Assembly (NCBI GenBank): GCA_020639295.1
Contig: JACKGY010000003.1
Span: forward strand, 310,001 to 374,000
Length of the DNA stretch: 64,000 nucleotides
Reading direction: 5' to 3'
From: Planctomycetota bacterium
GTDB taxonomy: Bacteria; Planctomycetota; GCA-002687715; DRQF01
In this document: in pieces, positions 18,358 to 27,205 of the stretch
How the letters are laid out: each line of letters begins with the position of its first letter
Position numbering within the stretch: position 1 is the first letter of the stretch
Program-made: the position numbers and the translations under genes
The notes under the pieces: generated by a model
The model's input: the letters and a program-made list of their open reading frames with translations, nothing else
What the model was told of the DNA's origin: nothing
Database searches by the model: none

Positions 18358-20757
18358 ATGGTGACCAGCGCGCGCGTCCGCTTCCTCGTCCTCATCCTCG
18401 TGGGCCTCCAGCCGCTCCTCGTCGCCCAGGCACCGCCCGACCGGAAGGAACTGCTCTGGACCGTCGACCTGAAAGCGCCATCCTTCGGCTCGGGGGCGGT
18501 CGCGGATCTGGACGGCGACGGCAAGCCGGAGCTGCTCTTCGGTTGCTACTACGGCGACGAGACCCTGCGCTGCCTCGAGGGCGCCAGCGGCAAGACGCTG
18601 TTCCAGCAGAGGTCGGAGGGCGGACCGCTCGACGCCTCGGTCTGCGTCGACGACTTCGACGGCGACGGGCGCCAGGAGTTCGTCTACGCCGATTCGGCGA
18701 CCGGGCGCTTCTGGTGCCGGGGTGCCGGCGGCGAGGAGCGCTGGAACTACAAGGCGCCGAGCGGCACCGACTCGCCGCCGGCCTGTGCCGACCTCGATGG
18801 CGACGGCAAGCCCGAGCTGGTCTTCGGAACCATGAAGGTGCGCGGCGGTGACGGTCGGGTCGTCGTCCTCGACGCCGCGAGCGGCCAGGAGCGCTGGCAG
18901 GTCGCGGTGCCCGGGCACATCCAGTCCGAACCGGCCCTGGTCGACCTGAACGGCAACGGACGGCTCGACGTCCTGGTGACCAACTGGATGGGCGACGGCA
19001 AGCTGCGCGCCCTGGACGGTGGTGACGGCCGCGAGCTCTGGCGCTTCGCCACCGACGACTGGGTCTACCACGGCGTCTCGGTCGCCGACCTCGACGGCGA
19101 TCGCAAGCCCGAAGTGATCGTGGCCGATCGCAAGGGCAACGTGCACCTGCTCCAGGGCGAGGACGGCAGCCTCGTCTGGACCGCCAAGCTCGAGGGCGAA
19201 CGCGAGGGCAGCGTCTTCGGACCGACCAGTCTGGTCGATGCCGACGGCAAGGGCGCGCCGGAGATCGTCGTCTGCGGCTGCCGCCTTCATCTGCTCGACG
19301 CCCGCGGGAAGCTGCGCTGGAGCAAGCGCTACGGCATGCGCTCGATCGCCCGAGGCGTGGCCGTGGCCGACGTCGACGGCGATGGCCGGCAGGATCTGGT
19401 CTTCGGCGAGGGCCGCAACCTGCGCGCGCTCCGCGCGCGCGACGGCGAGGAGATCTGGGCCTACGACCTCGGCATCGCCAAGGACGGCCGGGACGAGATC
19501 GATCATGCGCCGCTGATCGTCGACCTCGACGGCGACGGCAAGCTCGACGTCTTCGTGGTGAGCGGGCAGGGCCGCAGCGACGATCGCAGCGGCAACCGGG
19601 GCCGCGCCTGGGCCATCCACGCCGGCAAGGGCCGGGCCGGGGCCGATCGCGGCTGGACGACCTTCCGTGGTTCCAATCGGCGTCTGGGCATGGCGATGAT
19701 CGCGCGTCCATCTCAACCGGCGCCGGCGAAGGAGCGCTTCGAGGCGGTCCCCGCCGCCGCGGTCGCGGAGACCGCCGTGATCGCGCCCGATTCGGCCCTC
19801 GGCCTCGAGCTGGCGCTCGATTGCGGCACCAAGCTGGGCGGCTGCGCGATCGGCGACGTCGATCCGACCCGGCCGGGCAACGAGGTGGTCGCGGTGGCCG
19901 AGGATGGCCGGGTCTTCGTCTGTCATCGCGGCGAGGAGGGCTGGACCAGCGAGGTGGCCTACAAGGCCGCGGGCGAGCTGATCCAGTGCGTCATCGGCGA
20001 TGCCGATCCGCGCCATCCCGGCCTCGAGATCGTCGCGGTCGGCGTCAAGGCCGGGGCCGAGGGCGAGGGTGGGCCGGGCGCGGTGATCCTGGTGGCGCGC
20101 GAGGCCGAGGGCTGGCGGGGCGAGGTCGTCTTCACCGACAGCGAACTCGTCCATGGCGCCGCGGTGGGCCAGGGCGAGATCTTCTGCGTCGGCTACTCGA
20201 TGGCGGTCCATCGCCTGACCCCGGACGAGAAGGGTGGCTTCGCCGCCGAGTTCGTCGCCGCGACCCTGGCACCGGGCAAGAACGCGCTGCTCGCCGACGG
20301 GAGGCTCCTGGTCTGCTGCACCGACGGGCGTCTGCTCCGTTTCGAGCGCGAGGGGAACACCTGGAAGTCGGTCCTGGTCGATCGGCAGGAGGCCGGGCGG
20401 GCGCGCATCGGCCGGGCCGGCGATCTCCTCGTCGTGGCCGACGACGACGGCGCCCTGCGCGTGCTCGGCGGTGCCGAGCCGGAGCTGGTGCTGAAGGAAA
20501 CCCGGCGCCTGCGCGGCGCCGTCTTCGCCGACCTCGACCCGGCCGCGCCGGGTCTCGAGATCGGCACCGTGGGCTACGAGGGCAAGTTCAGCATCGTCCG
20601 CGGCGCGGCGGGTCACCGGCGGGTCCAGGTGGTCTACCGCGATCTCCAGCCGCTGCATCACGTCGCCGCCGGGGACCTCGACGGCATCGCCGGTGACGAG
20701 CTCGCGGCCTGCGGCTACGCCGGCCGCGTCGTGGTCCTGCGCCGACTGGCCGACTGA
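18358..20757 (+). CDS. Secreted FG-GAP/VCBS repeat beta-propeller protein
   Basis: 799 residues with a signal peptide (FLVLILVGLQPLLVAQAP). Residues 40-430 carry at least seven calcium-binding repeats of the form DLDGDGKPE or DVDGDGRQD, each with an adjacent PQQ-propeller-like strand. This forms an integrin-alpha-like seven-bladed propeller. A second, more degenerate propeller fills residues 470-799 (GDVDPTRPGNEVVAV, GDADPRHPGLEIVAVG, ADLDPAAPGLEIGTVG). Such proteins are exported and bind other proteins or polysaccharide. No enzyme motif is seen. It is followed after 30 bases by the S41 peptidase gene on the same strand. Confidence 0.88.
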   Translation: MVTSARVRFLVLILVGLQPLLVAQAPPDRKELLWTVDLKAPSFGSGAVADLDGDGKPELLFGCYYGDETLRCLEGASGKTLFQQRSEGGPLDASVCVDDFDGDGRQEFVYADSATGRFWCRGAGGEERWNYKAPSGTDSPPACADLDGDGKPELVFGTMKVRGGDGRVVVLDAASGQERWQVAVPGHIQSEPALVDLNGNGRLDVLVTNWMGDGKLRALDGGDGRELWRFATDDWVYHGVSVADLDGDRKPEVIVADRKGNVHLLQGEDGSLVWTAKLEGEREGSVFGPTSLVDADGKGAPEIVVCGCRLHLLDARGKLRWSKRYGMRSIARGVAVADVDGDGRQDLVFGEGRNLRALRARDGEEIWAYDLGIAKDGRDEIDHAPLIVDLDGDGKLDVFVVSGQGRSDDRSGNRGRAWAIHAGKGRAGADRGWTTFRGSNRRLGMAMIARPSQPAPAKERFEAVPAAAVAETAVIAPDSALGLELALDCGTKLGGCAIGDVDPTRPGNEVVAVAEDGRVFVCHRGEEGWTSEVAYKAAGELIQCVIGDADPRHPGLEIVAVGVKAGAEGEGGPGAVILVAREAEGWRGEVVFTDSELVHGAAVGQGEIFCVGYSMAVHRLTPDEKGGFAAEFVAATLAPGKNALLADGRLLVCCTDGRLLRFEREGNTWKSVLVDRQEAGRARIGRAGDLLVVADDDGALRVLGGAEPELVLKETRRLRGAVFADLDPAAPGLEIGTVGYEGKFSIVRGAAGHRRVQVVYRDLQPLHHVAAGDLDGIAGDELAACGYAGRVVVLRRLAD

Positions 20758-20787
20758 GGGCCGAGAGCCCGGAAGGGAGCGTTCGCG

Positions 20788-22506
20788 ATGATCGGGCTCC
20801 ACGACATCCTGCGAGCGGGGATGGTCCTCTTGGCCCTCGTCCTCCTCGGCGCCCCGCTCCCGGCCCAGGCCGACGTCCACGAAAAGGACTTCGACTTCGT
20901 CTGCGCCACGGTGGCGAAGGAGAGCGCCGCCATCGTCCGGCACGGCATCGACTGGAAGGAGGTCGAAAAGCGCTACCGACCGCGGCTGGCCGAGCTGAAG
21001 TCCGACGCCGAACTGGTCGCGCTCGTCGCCGAACTCCTGGCCGAGTGCCGCGACAGTCACACGGGGCTCCTCGACTACCGCATCGGCGAGGCCAAGCTGC
21101 CCTCGAAATGGGACGGGATCTGGAGCTCGGGTCTGTGGATCGTCGAGGACGACGGTCGCTTCCATCTGGCCGGCCGCGACGGCAAGGGCACGATCGACCT
21201 CGGCGCCTGCCTGGTGGCGATCGGTGACTGGCCGGCGCATCTCGCGATGGAACGCGAGCTGCGTCGCTGCGCCCGCATCCTCGGCATCTCCTCGCGCCAG
21301 TCCTTCTTCGCCTCGATCGGCAACCGGTTCGTGCCGCTCCGCGACGCGGAGGCCGCCGAGCTCGCCTTTCTCGACGACGGCAAGCTGAAGACCGAGCGCT
21401 TCCGGCGCTGGGGTCCGAGCGGGCGGGGCTTCGACAGCTTCACGGTCACGGCGCCCGAGGGGCTGAAGTGGGCCGAAGGGGCCGTGGCCACGATGCTGCC
21501 CGGCGCGGTTGGGCCGAAGATCGGCTACCTCCGGATCACCGGGAGCATGGATGGCCGGACGGTCACCGCCTTCCATGCCGCGCTCGACGGTCTGCGCGGG
21601 GCCGAGGCCATCGTCCTCGACTGTCGCGGCATGGGCGGCGGCAGCGACGCCTCGGCCTGGGAGATGGCCGGACGGTTCTTTCCCAAGGGCGTCGACAACG
21701 GCCGCAACGGCCGCATCGAGGCCTCTGGAAGCTGGCAGTTCGAGGGCCCGGTGATCATGATCCAGGACTCGCTCGAGGTCTCCTCGGCCGAGACCTTCAC
21801 CTGGGCCATGAGCGAGACCGGCCGCGCCATCTCGCTGGGCCGACCGACCGGCGGCTGGAGCATCATCCCACGGCGCTTCAGCGCGCCCTCCGGCAAGTTC
21901 GACTTCCGCGTCGGGGTCACCGACCGGGCGACGCCGATCAAGGGACTGAAGACCGAAGGCCTCGGCTGGCAGCCCGACCTGCTCGTCGGTCTCGGTCCGA
22001 AGCTGAGCGCCGACGCCAGCAGTCAGCTCGAGCTGGCATGCGACCTGGCGGTCGCGGCCCTCGCGGTCGGGGTCGAAGGGGCCCGCGATCTCTTCGCGCT
22101 CCTCGGCGCCGGCCGGAGCGAGGACTTCGTCCGTGAGATCGGGCGACGGAAGGGACTCTCCGGTCTCGAGCGCTGGGCGCGCCTGTTCGAGGACGACCTG
22201 CTGGCGACCCTGGCGGTCGAGAAGCTCCTGCTCGAGGAACAGCAGCCGCCGGACTGCCTCGGTTGCGAGCGGCGTCTCGTCGGCCTGCGGGAACGGGCCC
22301 GCTCACGCAAGGCGAAGGCCGAGCTGAAGGCGCTGGAGAAGTGCCTGAAGGGACTGGTCAGGGAGGCGAAGGCCGAAGAGGCCCTGCTCGAGGCGCTCGA
22401 TCGCGACTTCGGCTGGAGCGCCGCCGTCCGAACGGCCTACCTGAAGAAGCACGGCAAGACCGCCTACGGACGCTTCGCCGAGGAACGGCTGCCGGCGCGC
22501 GACTGA
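20788..22506 (+). CDS. S41 family (C-terminal processing/tricorn-like) peptidase
   Basis: 572 residues with a signal peptide (MVLLALVLLGAPLPAQAD), so it acts outside the cytoplasm. The S41 core is at about 250-380: YLRITGSMDGRTV, AIVLDCRGMGGGSD (the conserved DxRxNxGG-type strand), and EVSSAETFTWAM, which holds the likely nucleophilic serine. PTGGWS follows. A PDZ domain is not evident. The C-terminal 120 residues are charged helices with CLGCERR. The start has GGGAG eight bases upstream. It probably forms a two-gene unit with the FG-GAP protein. Confidence 0.82.
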   Translation: MIGLHDILRAGMVLLALVLLGAPLPAQADVHEKDFDFVCATVAKESAAIVRHGIDWKEVEKRYRPRLAELKSDAELVALVAELLAECRDSHTGLLDYRIGEAKLPSKWDGIWSSGLWIVEDDGRFHLAGRDGKGTIDLGACLVAIGDWPAHLAMERELRRCARILGISSRQSFFASIGNRFVPLRDAEAAELAFLDDGKLKTERFRRWGPSGRGFDSFTVTAPEGLKWAEGAVATMLPGAVGPKIGYLRITGSMDGRTVTAFHAALDGLRGAEAIVLDCRGMGGGSDASAWEMAGRFFPKGVDNGRNGRIEASGSWQFEGPVIMIQDSLEVSSAETFTWAMSETGRAISLGRPTGGWSIIPRRFSAPSGKFDFRVGVTDRATPIKGLKTEGLGWQPDLLVGLGPKLSADASSQLELACDLAVAALAVGVEGARDLFALLGAGRSEDFVREIGRRKGLSGLERWARLFEDDLLATLAVEKLLLEEQQPPDCLGCERRLVGLRERARSRKAKAELKALEKCLKGLVREAKAEEALLEALDRDFGWSAAVRTAYLKKHGKTAYGRFAEERLPARD

Positions 22507-22518
22507 GGCGAGGGCGAC

Positions 22519-25272
22519 CTACTTCGATTCCATGATCCAGACCCCGTCCCAGTCCTCGGGAGGCGGGTTCTCGAGGTAGCGGCGGCAGCGTTCGAGGTGG
22601 ATGAGCGCCGGTCGATCGTCGGGGCGGAGCTCCAGCGCCAGCTCGAAGGCGATCAGCGCCTCCGCCCAGCGCCGGTCGCGACCGCAGTCGAGGGCGGTCT
22701 CGTAGCGGGCGAGGAAGGCGGCGAGGGCCTCGCCCTGGCCGGCCGCGACCAGGTGGTCGAGGGCCTCGAAGACCCGCACCGGCCGGTTCTTGCCCTTCAC
22801 CCGGATGACGTCGATCTCGCGCAGGAGATGGTCTTCGCCCAGGGCCTGGACCGTGAACTCGCTGACCAGGATGCCGACGCCGTAGGCCTTGGTGGCGCCC
22901 TCGAGCCGCGAGGCGATGTTCACGTGATCGCCGATGGCGGTGTAGTCGAGCCGCTTCGAGGAACCGATGTTGCCGGCGACCACCTCGCCGGTGCAGATGC
23001 CGACGCCGATCTCGATCGGGACCTGGCCGCGCGCCTCACGCAGCTGGTTGAGCCGGCCCAGCGCGCTCATCATCTCGTTGGCGCAGCGGAGCGCCCGGTC
23101 GGCGTCCTCGGGGTTCTCGATCGGGGCGCCGAAGAGGGCCATGATGGCGTCGCCGATGTACTTGTCGAGGATGCCGCCGCGGCGGTGGACGATCTCCACC
23201 ATGACCTCGAAGTACTCGTTGAGCATGGCGACGGTCTCGCGGGCGCCGAGCTCCTCGGAGATCGAGGTGAAGCCGCGGATGTCGGAGAAGAGGACCGAGA
23301 CCTTCTGGCTGCGGCCGGTGAGGGCGTCGGCGCCGGCCTCGAGCACCTGGTCGGCCACTTCCTTGCTCATGTAGCGGGCCATGGTGGTCTTGAGCTTCTT
23401 CTCGCCGGTGAGATCCTCGAAGGCGAGGAGGAAGCCGATCGCGTCGTCGTTGCCGTCGAGCAGCTCGCTGGCCCTGAGGTTGACCGAAGACGACTGGGCG
23501 CCGCGCTGGTAGTCGGCGTCCATGACCAGATCGGGGTCACGCAACCTCGCCACGCGGTCGACGCTGGTGAGCACCCAGGCGTTGGCGCCACCGAAGAAGT
23601 CGGCGGCGAGCCGGCCGATCGCCTCGCGTTCGCTGGTGGCGAGGATGCGGCAGGCGGCGGCGTTGGCGGTGACGATGCGCCGGTCGCGGTCGAGCGTGAC
23701 GATGCCGTCGCTGGTGCTGCGCAGGATGGCGTCGCTGTAGTTCTTCATCTCCAGGACGCTTTCGAACAGCCGGGCGTTCTCGAGCGAGGCTGAGATCTGG
23801 GCCGCGAAGGAGCGGAACCGGGCCTCGTCGGTCGCCGAGAAGCCTCCGCTCTCCTTGTTGAGGACCTGGGCGACACCGATCCGCGTGCCGCGCTTGTGCA
23901 CGATGGGAATGCAGAGGATGTTGCGGGTCAGGTAGCCGGTGGCGCGGTCGACGTCGGGATTGAAGCGCCGGTCGGCGTAGACGTCGTCGATGTTGGCCGA
24001 TTCGCCGCTGCGGAACACGTGGCCGGCGATGCCGAGATCGGCGGGGAAGCGGATCTCGCGGGTGCTGAGGCCCTCGGCGTAGCGCGACCACAACTCGTCC
24101 CGCTCGGCATCGTGCAGGAAGAGGGAACTGCGCTCGGCGCCGAGGAGGTCGCGGGCGGCGTTCATGATCCGGGCGATGAGAAGGTCGAGATCGAGGACGC
24201 CGGCCAGCTCGTGGGTGATGGCGTGGATGCGTAGCTCGTCGCGCAGCTCCTCGGTCATGTGGTTGAAGCCGCGGTAGAGGTCGGCGTACTCGTCGGTGCC
24301 GCTCACCCGCAGCTCGACGTCGAGCCGGCCCTCCTGGACCCGCTTCATCGCCTCGGCGAGGTCGGCCGCGCCCTGGGTGGCGTCGGCGGCGAGCTGGTAG
24401 GCGATCACCATGACCAGCGTGATGGTCACCGCGACGAGCCCGGCCGCCCAGCCCAGGACCGGCATCAACTCGCCCAGGCCCGCGTCGAGGCCGTGGCGGG
24501 AGAGCAAGAGGTCGGCCTTGAACACCAGCGACGAGGCGAGGAAGGCGAGCGGCAGGGCGGAGAGGAAGACCGAGAGGTAGAAGAGCTTCGACTTCAGGCG
24601 CAGCGAGCGGACCCGGGATTGCCAGTCGTCGGGGACCTCGCGACGGGCCTGCCAGAGCCGGTCGACGACGGGCACCATGCGCCGCGAGAGCGCGAAGTAC
24701 TCGTAGGTCGCGTGCGCCGGCGAGGCGAAGAAGAGGATCGCCGAGGTCAGGAAGACGAACTGCCAGACCGCGAAGTCGGCCGCGAAGGCCTGGTTGGCGA
24801 TCACGAGGACGACCAGGACGACGGTCGCCGCGAGGGGACCGTGCAGGAGGCTGATGCGGGCGAAGGTGGTGAGCGGCAGGTTCAGGGCGCAGATCATTCC
24901 GCGCGCGTGGGTCTCCTCGTCGGGACGGCCCCCGCGATCGAGTTCCTCGAGCACCTGCCGGAGCGGACGGAACTGGCGGCGGATGACCAGGATGTCGGGG
25001 ATGACGTAGGCCGGCACGCCGATCGACACCCCGGCAAGGAGCAGGCCCCACTGCCGGCCGCTGAATTCGAGCCCGCAGAAGACCAGGAAGAGCGTGATGA
25101 CCACGGCGACCGCCGAGGCCTGGACGTAGAGCAGGATCAGGCGCCGATGGACCTCGACCGCGCTCGGCCCGGCCGGGGGCTCGCCGGCGGAAGTCGGCGC
25201 GTGTTCGCCCGTGACGCGCAGCGCGCCGGTCTTGGTTCCGCCTTCGGCTCGGGTTGCCTTCGGTCCAGCCAT
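22519..25272 (-). CDS. Membrane-bound class III adenylate/guanylate cyclase with HAMP, GAF and PAS domains
   Basis: 917 residues. About six membrane helices occupy residues 45-290. A HAMP linker follows (AADLAEAMKRVQEGRLDVELRVSGTDE region), then a GAF domain (~345-505, RIMNAARDLLGAERSSLFL), a PAS domain (~520-640, AILRSTSDGIVTLDRDR), and a class III cyclase domain (~660-830) with metal aspartates in VLFSDIRGFTSIS and DKYIGDAIMALFG. A TPR-like tail ends the protein. It should make cAMP or cGMP in response to membrane and cytoplasmic signals. The substrate specificity cannot be decided by eye. Confidence 0.9.
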   Translation of the reverse strand: MAGPKATRAEGGTKTGALRVTGEHAPTSAGEPPAGPSAVEVHRRLILLYVQASAVAVVITLFLVFCGLEFSGRQWGLLLAGVSIGVPAYVIPDILVIRRQFRPLRQVLEELDRGGRPDEETHARGMICALNLPLTTFARISLLHGPLAATVVLVVLVIANQAFAADFAVWQFVFLTSAILFFASPAHATYEYFALSRRMVPVVDRLWQARREVPDDWQSRVRSLRLKSKLFYLSVFLSALPLAFLASSLVFKADLLLSRHGLDAGLGELMPVLGWAAGLVAVTITLVMVIAYQLAADATQGAADLAEAMKRVQEGRLDVELRVSGTDEYADLYRGFNHMTEELRDELRIHAITHELAGVLDLDLLIARIMNAARDLLGAERSSLFLHDAERDELWSRYAEGLSTREIRFPADLGIAGHVFRSGESANIDDVYADRRFNPDVDRATGYLTRNILCIPIVHKRGTRIGVAQVLNKESGGFSATDEARFRSFAAQISASLENARLFESVLEMKNYSDAILRSTSDGIVTLDRDRRIVTANAAACRILATSEREAIGRLAADFFGGANAWVLTSVDRVARLRDPDLVMDADYQRGAQSSSVNLRASELLDGNDDAIGFLLAFEDLTGEKKLKTTMARYMSKEVADQVLEAGADALTGRSQKVSVLFSDIRGFTSISEELGARETVAMLNEYFEVMVEIVHRRGGILDKYIGDAIMALFGAPIENPEDADRALRCANEMMSALGRLNQLREARGQVPIEIGVGICTGEVVAGNIGSSKRLDYTAIGDHVNIASRLEGATKAYGVGILVSEFTVQALGEDHLLREIDVIRVKGKNRPVRVFEALDHLVAAGQGEALAAFLARYETALDCGRDRRWAEALIAFELALELRPDDRPALIHLERCRRYLENPPPEDWDGVWIMESK

Positions 25273-25637
25273 GGCCGAGATCCTACCGCTTTCGGGCCGC
25301 CCTGGGCACTCGCCGCTCCGGCAGGACCGCGCAGCGCCGGCTGCGCATTCGAAGGGCGACGACTCGAGGGCGCTTCGGAGCGCCGGCTGCCCAGCCGGCC
25401 TGGAGGACGAGGCGGAGCAGGCGCTCCGCGGTCCTCACGGGGGCGCTCGAAGACTCAACGGCGAGGAACTTTGGGCCAGCCGGCGGCTGGCGCCCCGGCA
25501 GGAGTGACGAGCGCGATCGACCGGAGGGTCGCCTGCCGATGCGATTGCGCCGAGGACCGCTCTCGCGGTGGAGCCGATGGCCGCCACGGGTTAGGCTCCG
25601 GGCGATCGGCCTGGGTACCGGGGAGCACGACCTCATC
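25273..25637. other. Intergenic region between divergent genes, no gene seen
   Basis: 365 bases between the cyclase gene and the glycosyltransferase gene, which are transcribed away from each other. Both promoters should lie here. I see no convincing -35/-10 pair, hairpin or repeat. Open frames crossing it look like GC-rich chance frames. Confidence 0.5.
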
Positions 25638-27149
25638 ATGACGGCGATGACCAGCTCGGAGGACGGGTCGCATTCCGCGGCCGAGGGGCCTCTCGCCACC
25701 CGCCTGGCGATCTTCGCCTTCCTGGCCGCGCTCCTGCTCCAGCTCGCCCTCGCCTCGCGACCCTTCCATCACGACTGGGAGGGGATCATGGCCTGGCAGT
25801 TCCAGTCCCAGTTCGCCAGGGTCTGGGACGACGCCGGATTCCTCGCCCTCGGCGGTCGGCCGGAGATCCACCCGTTGCCCACGCGACCGACCTCGGGTGA
25901 GCTCTACGTCAACCATCCGGTGCTGGCGCACTGGCTGATCTACGCCTCCGTCCGCGTCTTCGGCAACGCCGAGTTCGGGCTCAGGCTGATGCCGACCCTG
26001 GCCACTTCCCTGGTGGTCGCGCTGCTGGTCGGTCTGACGACGCGGCGCGGAGGCCGTTGGTCCGGACTGGCACTGCTGGCCCTCGCGCTCAGCTCGCCGG
26101 CCGTCATCTTCTTCGGGCGCATGGCCAACTACGAGCCGCTCCTCGTCGGAGCCGGCCTGCCCGCCACTTTGCTCTTCTTCAGGCGTCGGGATCGTCGCGA
26201 TCTCCTCTGGGGCGCGCTCCTCGCCTTCGTCGCGGCCTCGATCGACTGGGAGGCCTGCTTCATGCTGGCGGCGATGGTCGCGATCGACCTGCTCGCCCGC
26301 CGTCCGGCCGCCAGCCTGCGCGCGGCGCTTCCCTTCGGCGCGGCGGTGGTCGCCGCCCTCGTGGTCTTCCTGGCCCTGGTGTCGGCCTGGACCGGAGGCC
26401 TTCAGGCCGCGCTCGATCAGCTCCGGGCGGCCTTCGCGCTCGGTCGGGCGGGAGGCGATCGTCCCGAGGCCTGGAGCTTCCTCCTGCGGCAGGTCGAGCA
26501 TCTGCGCCGGCTCTACGCGACGCCGGCCGTCTGCGCGCTGGCCTTGGTCCTGCCGGTCGGCCTCGTTCGGCTCCTGCGTCGCCGCGACGACCTCGTGGCG
26601 CGGCTGGTATGGACCTGGTTCCTGGTCGGGCTCGCCCGCGTGCTTGCCTTTCCCTATCGGGCCATGGACCACGATTTCTGGATGATCCACGCGCTGCCCG
26701 CGGTGTTGCTCGCCGCCTGGTTCGCGGTGGCGACTGCCGCGCGGCGCTCGCGCTGGTTGGCGGCGGGACTCCTCGTGCTGCTCGTGGCCGGCAACCTGCA
26801 CCAGGTCGAGCGCCGGGCCGCGGACCGCGACTTCCGTGACGACGCCGCCGTGATCGCCTTCGTCCGCGAGCACTTCGACGCCGACACGCTGGTCGTGTGC
26901 TCGACCGACGACGCCGGCCCCTGGGTGATGACCGTGCCCTGCTGGCTGCACTTCAGCGTCGACCCGCTGGAAGTGCGGAGCCTGCGGGAACGCTACTTCG
27001 CCGGCGACTTCAGGACCCGGCGCTTCGCGCTCTGGTATCCGGCCTGGTACGACCGCGTCCATGCCGGCCTCCTGGCCGATGAACGTCGACTGGCGCGGCG
27101 GCACGAGAGCGACGGCACCTGGTCGGTGCTCTTCTACGAGCGCCCCTGA
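25638..27149 (+). CDS. Glycosyltransferase family 39-like membrane protein (ArnT/PMT type)
   Basis: About 503 residues with many hydrophobic helices, typical of lipid-phosphate-sugar-dependent GT-C glycosyltransferases. The first loop after helix 1 has acidic residues next to aromatic ones (FHHDWEGIMAWQ), where GT-C enzymes carry catalytic Asp/Glu. It is followed by NHPVLAHWLIYASVRVFG, a common GT39 signature, and FFGRMANYEPLL. The C-terminal ~120 residues form a soluble domain. The start is the ATG at 25638, with GGGGAG upstream. It would add a sugar to a lipid or protein on the outer face of the membrane. Donor and acceptor are unknown. Confidence 0.78.
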   Translation: MTAMTSSEDGSHSAAEGPLATRLAIFAFLAALLLQLALASRPFHHDWEGIMAWQFQSQFARVWDDAGFLALGGRPEIHPLPTRPTSGELYVNHPVLAHWLIYASVRVFGNAEFGLRLMPTLATSLVVALLVGLTTRRGGRWSGLALLALALSSPAVIFFGRMANYEPLLVGAGLPATLLFFRRRDRRDLLWGALLAFVAASIDWEACFMLAAMVAIDLLARRPAASLRAALPFGAAVVAALVVFLALVSAWTGGLQAALDQLRAAFALGRAGGDRPEAWSFLLRQVEHLRRLYATPAVCALALVLPVGLVRLLRRRDDLVARLVWTWFLVGLARVLAFPYRAMDHDFWMIHALPAVLLAAWFAVATAARRSRWLAAGLLVLLVAGNLHQVERRAADRDFRDDAAVIAFVREHFDADTLVVCSTDDAGPWVMTVPCWLHFSVDPLEVRSLRERYFAGDFRTRRFALWYPAWYDRVHAGLLADERRLARRHESDGTWSVLFYERP

Positions 27150-27205
27150 TCCCGGGACCGCAGCGCGCGCGATGAATCCGACCGGCCGACCTCGGCACTC
27201 GGGCC

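Noticed and set aside
18166..21576. 1136-codon open frame on the minus strand
   Set aside because: Antisense to the FG-GAP and S41 genes; its composition (Asp/Val/Ala-rich, no motif) mirrors the DxDGDG repeats on the other strand.
22597..23793. 398-codon plus-strand frame over the cyclase gene
   Set aside because: Shadow of the cyclase/PAS region; no ribosome site or family resemblance.
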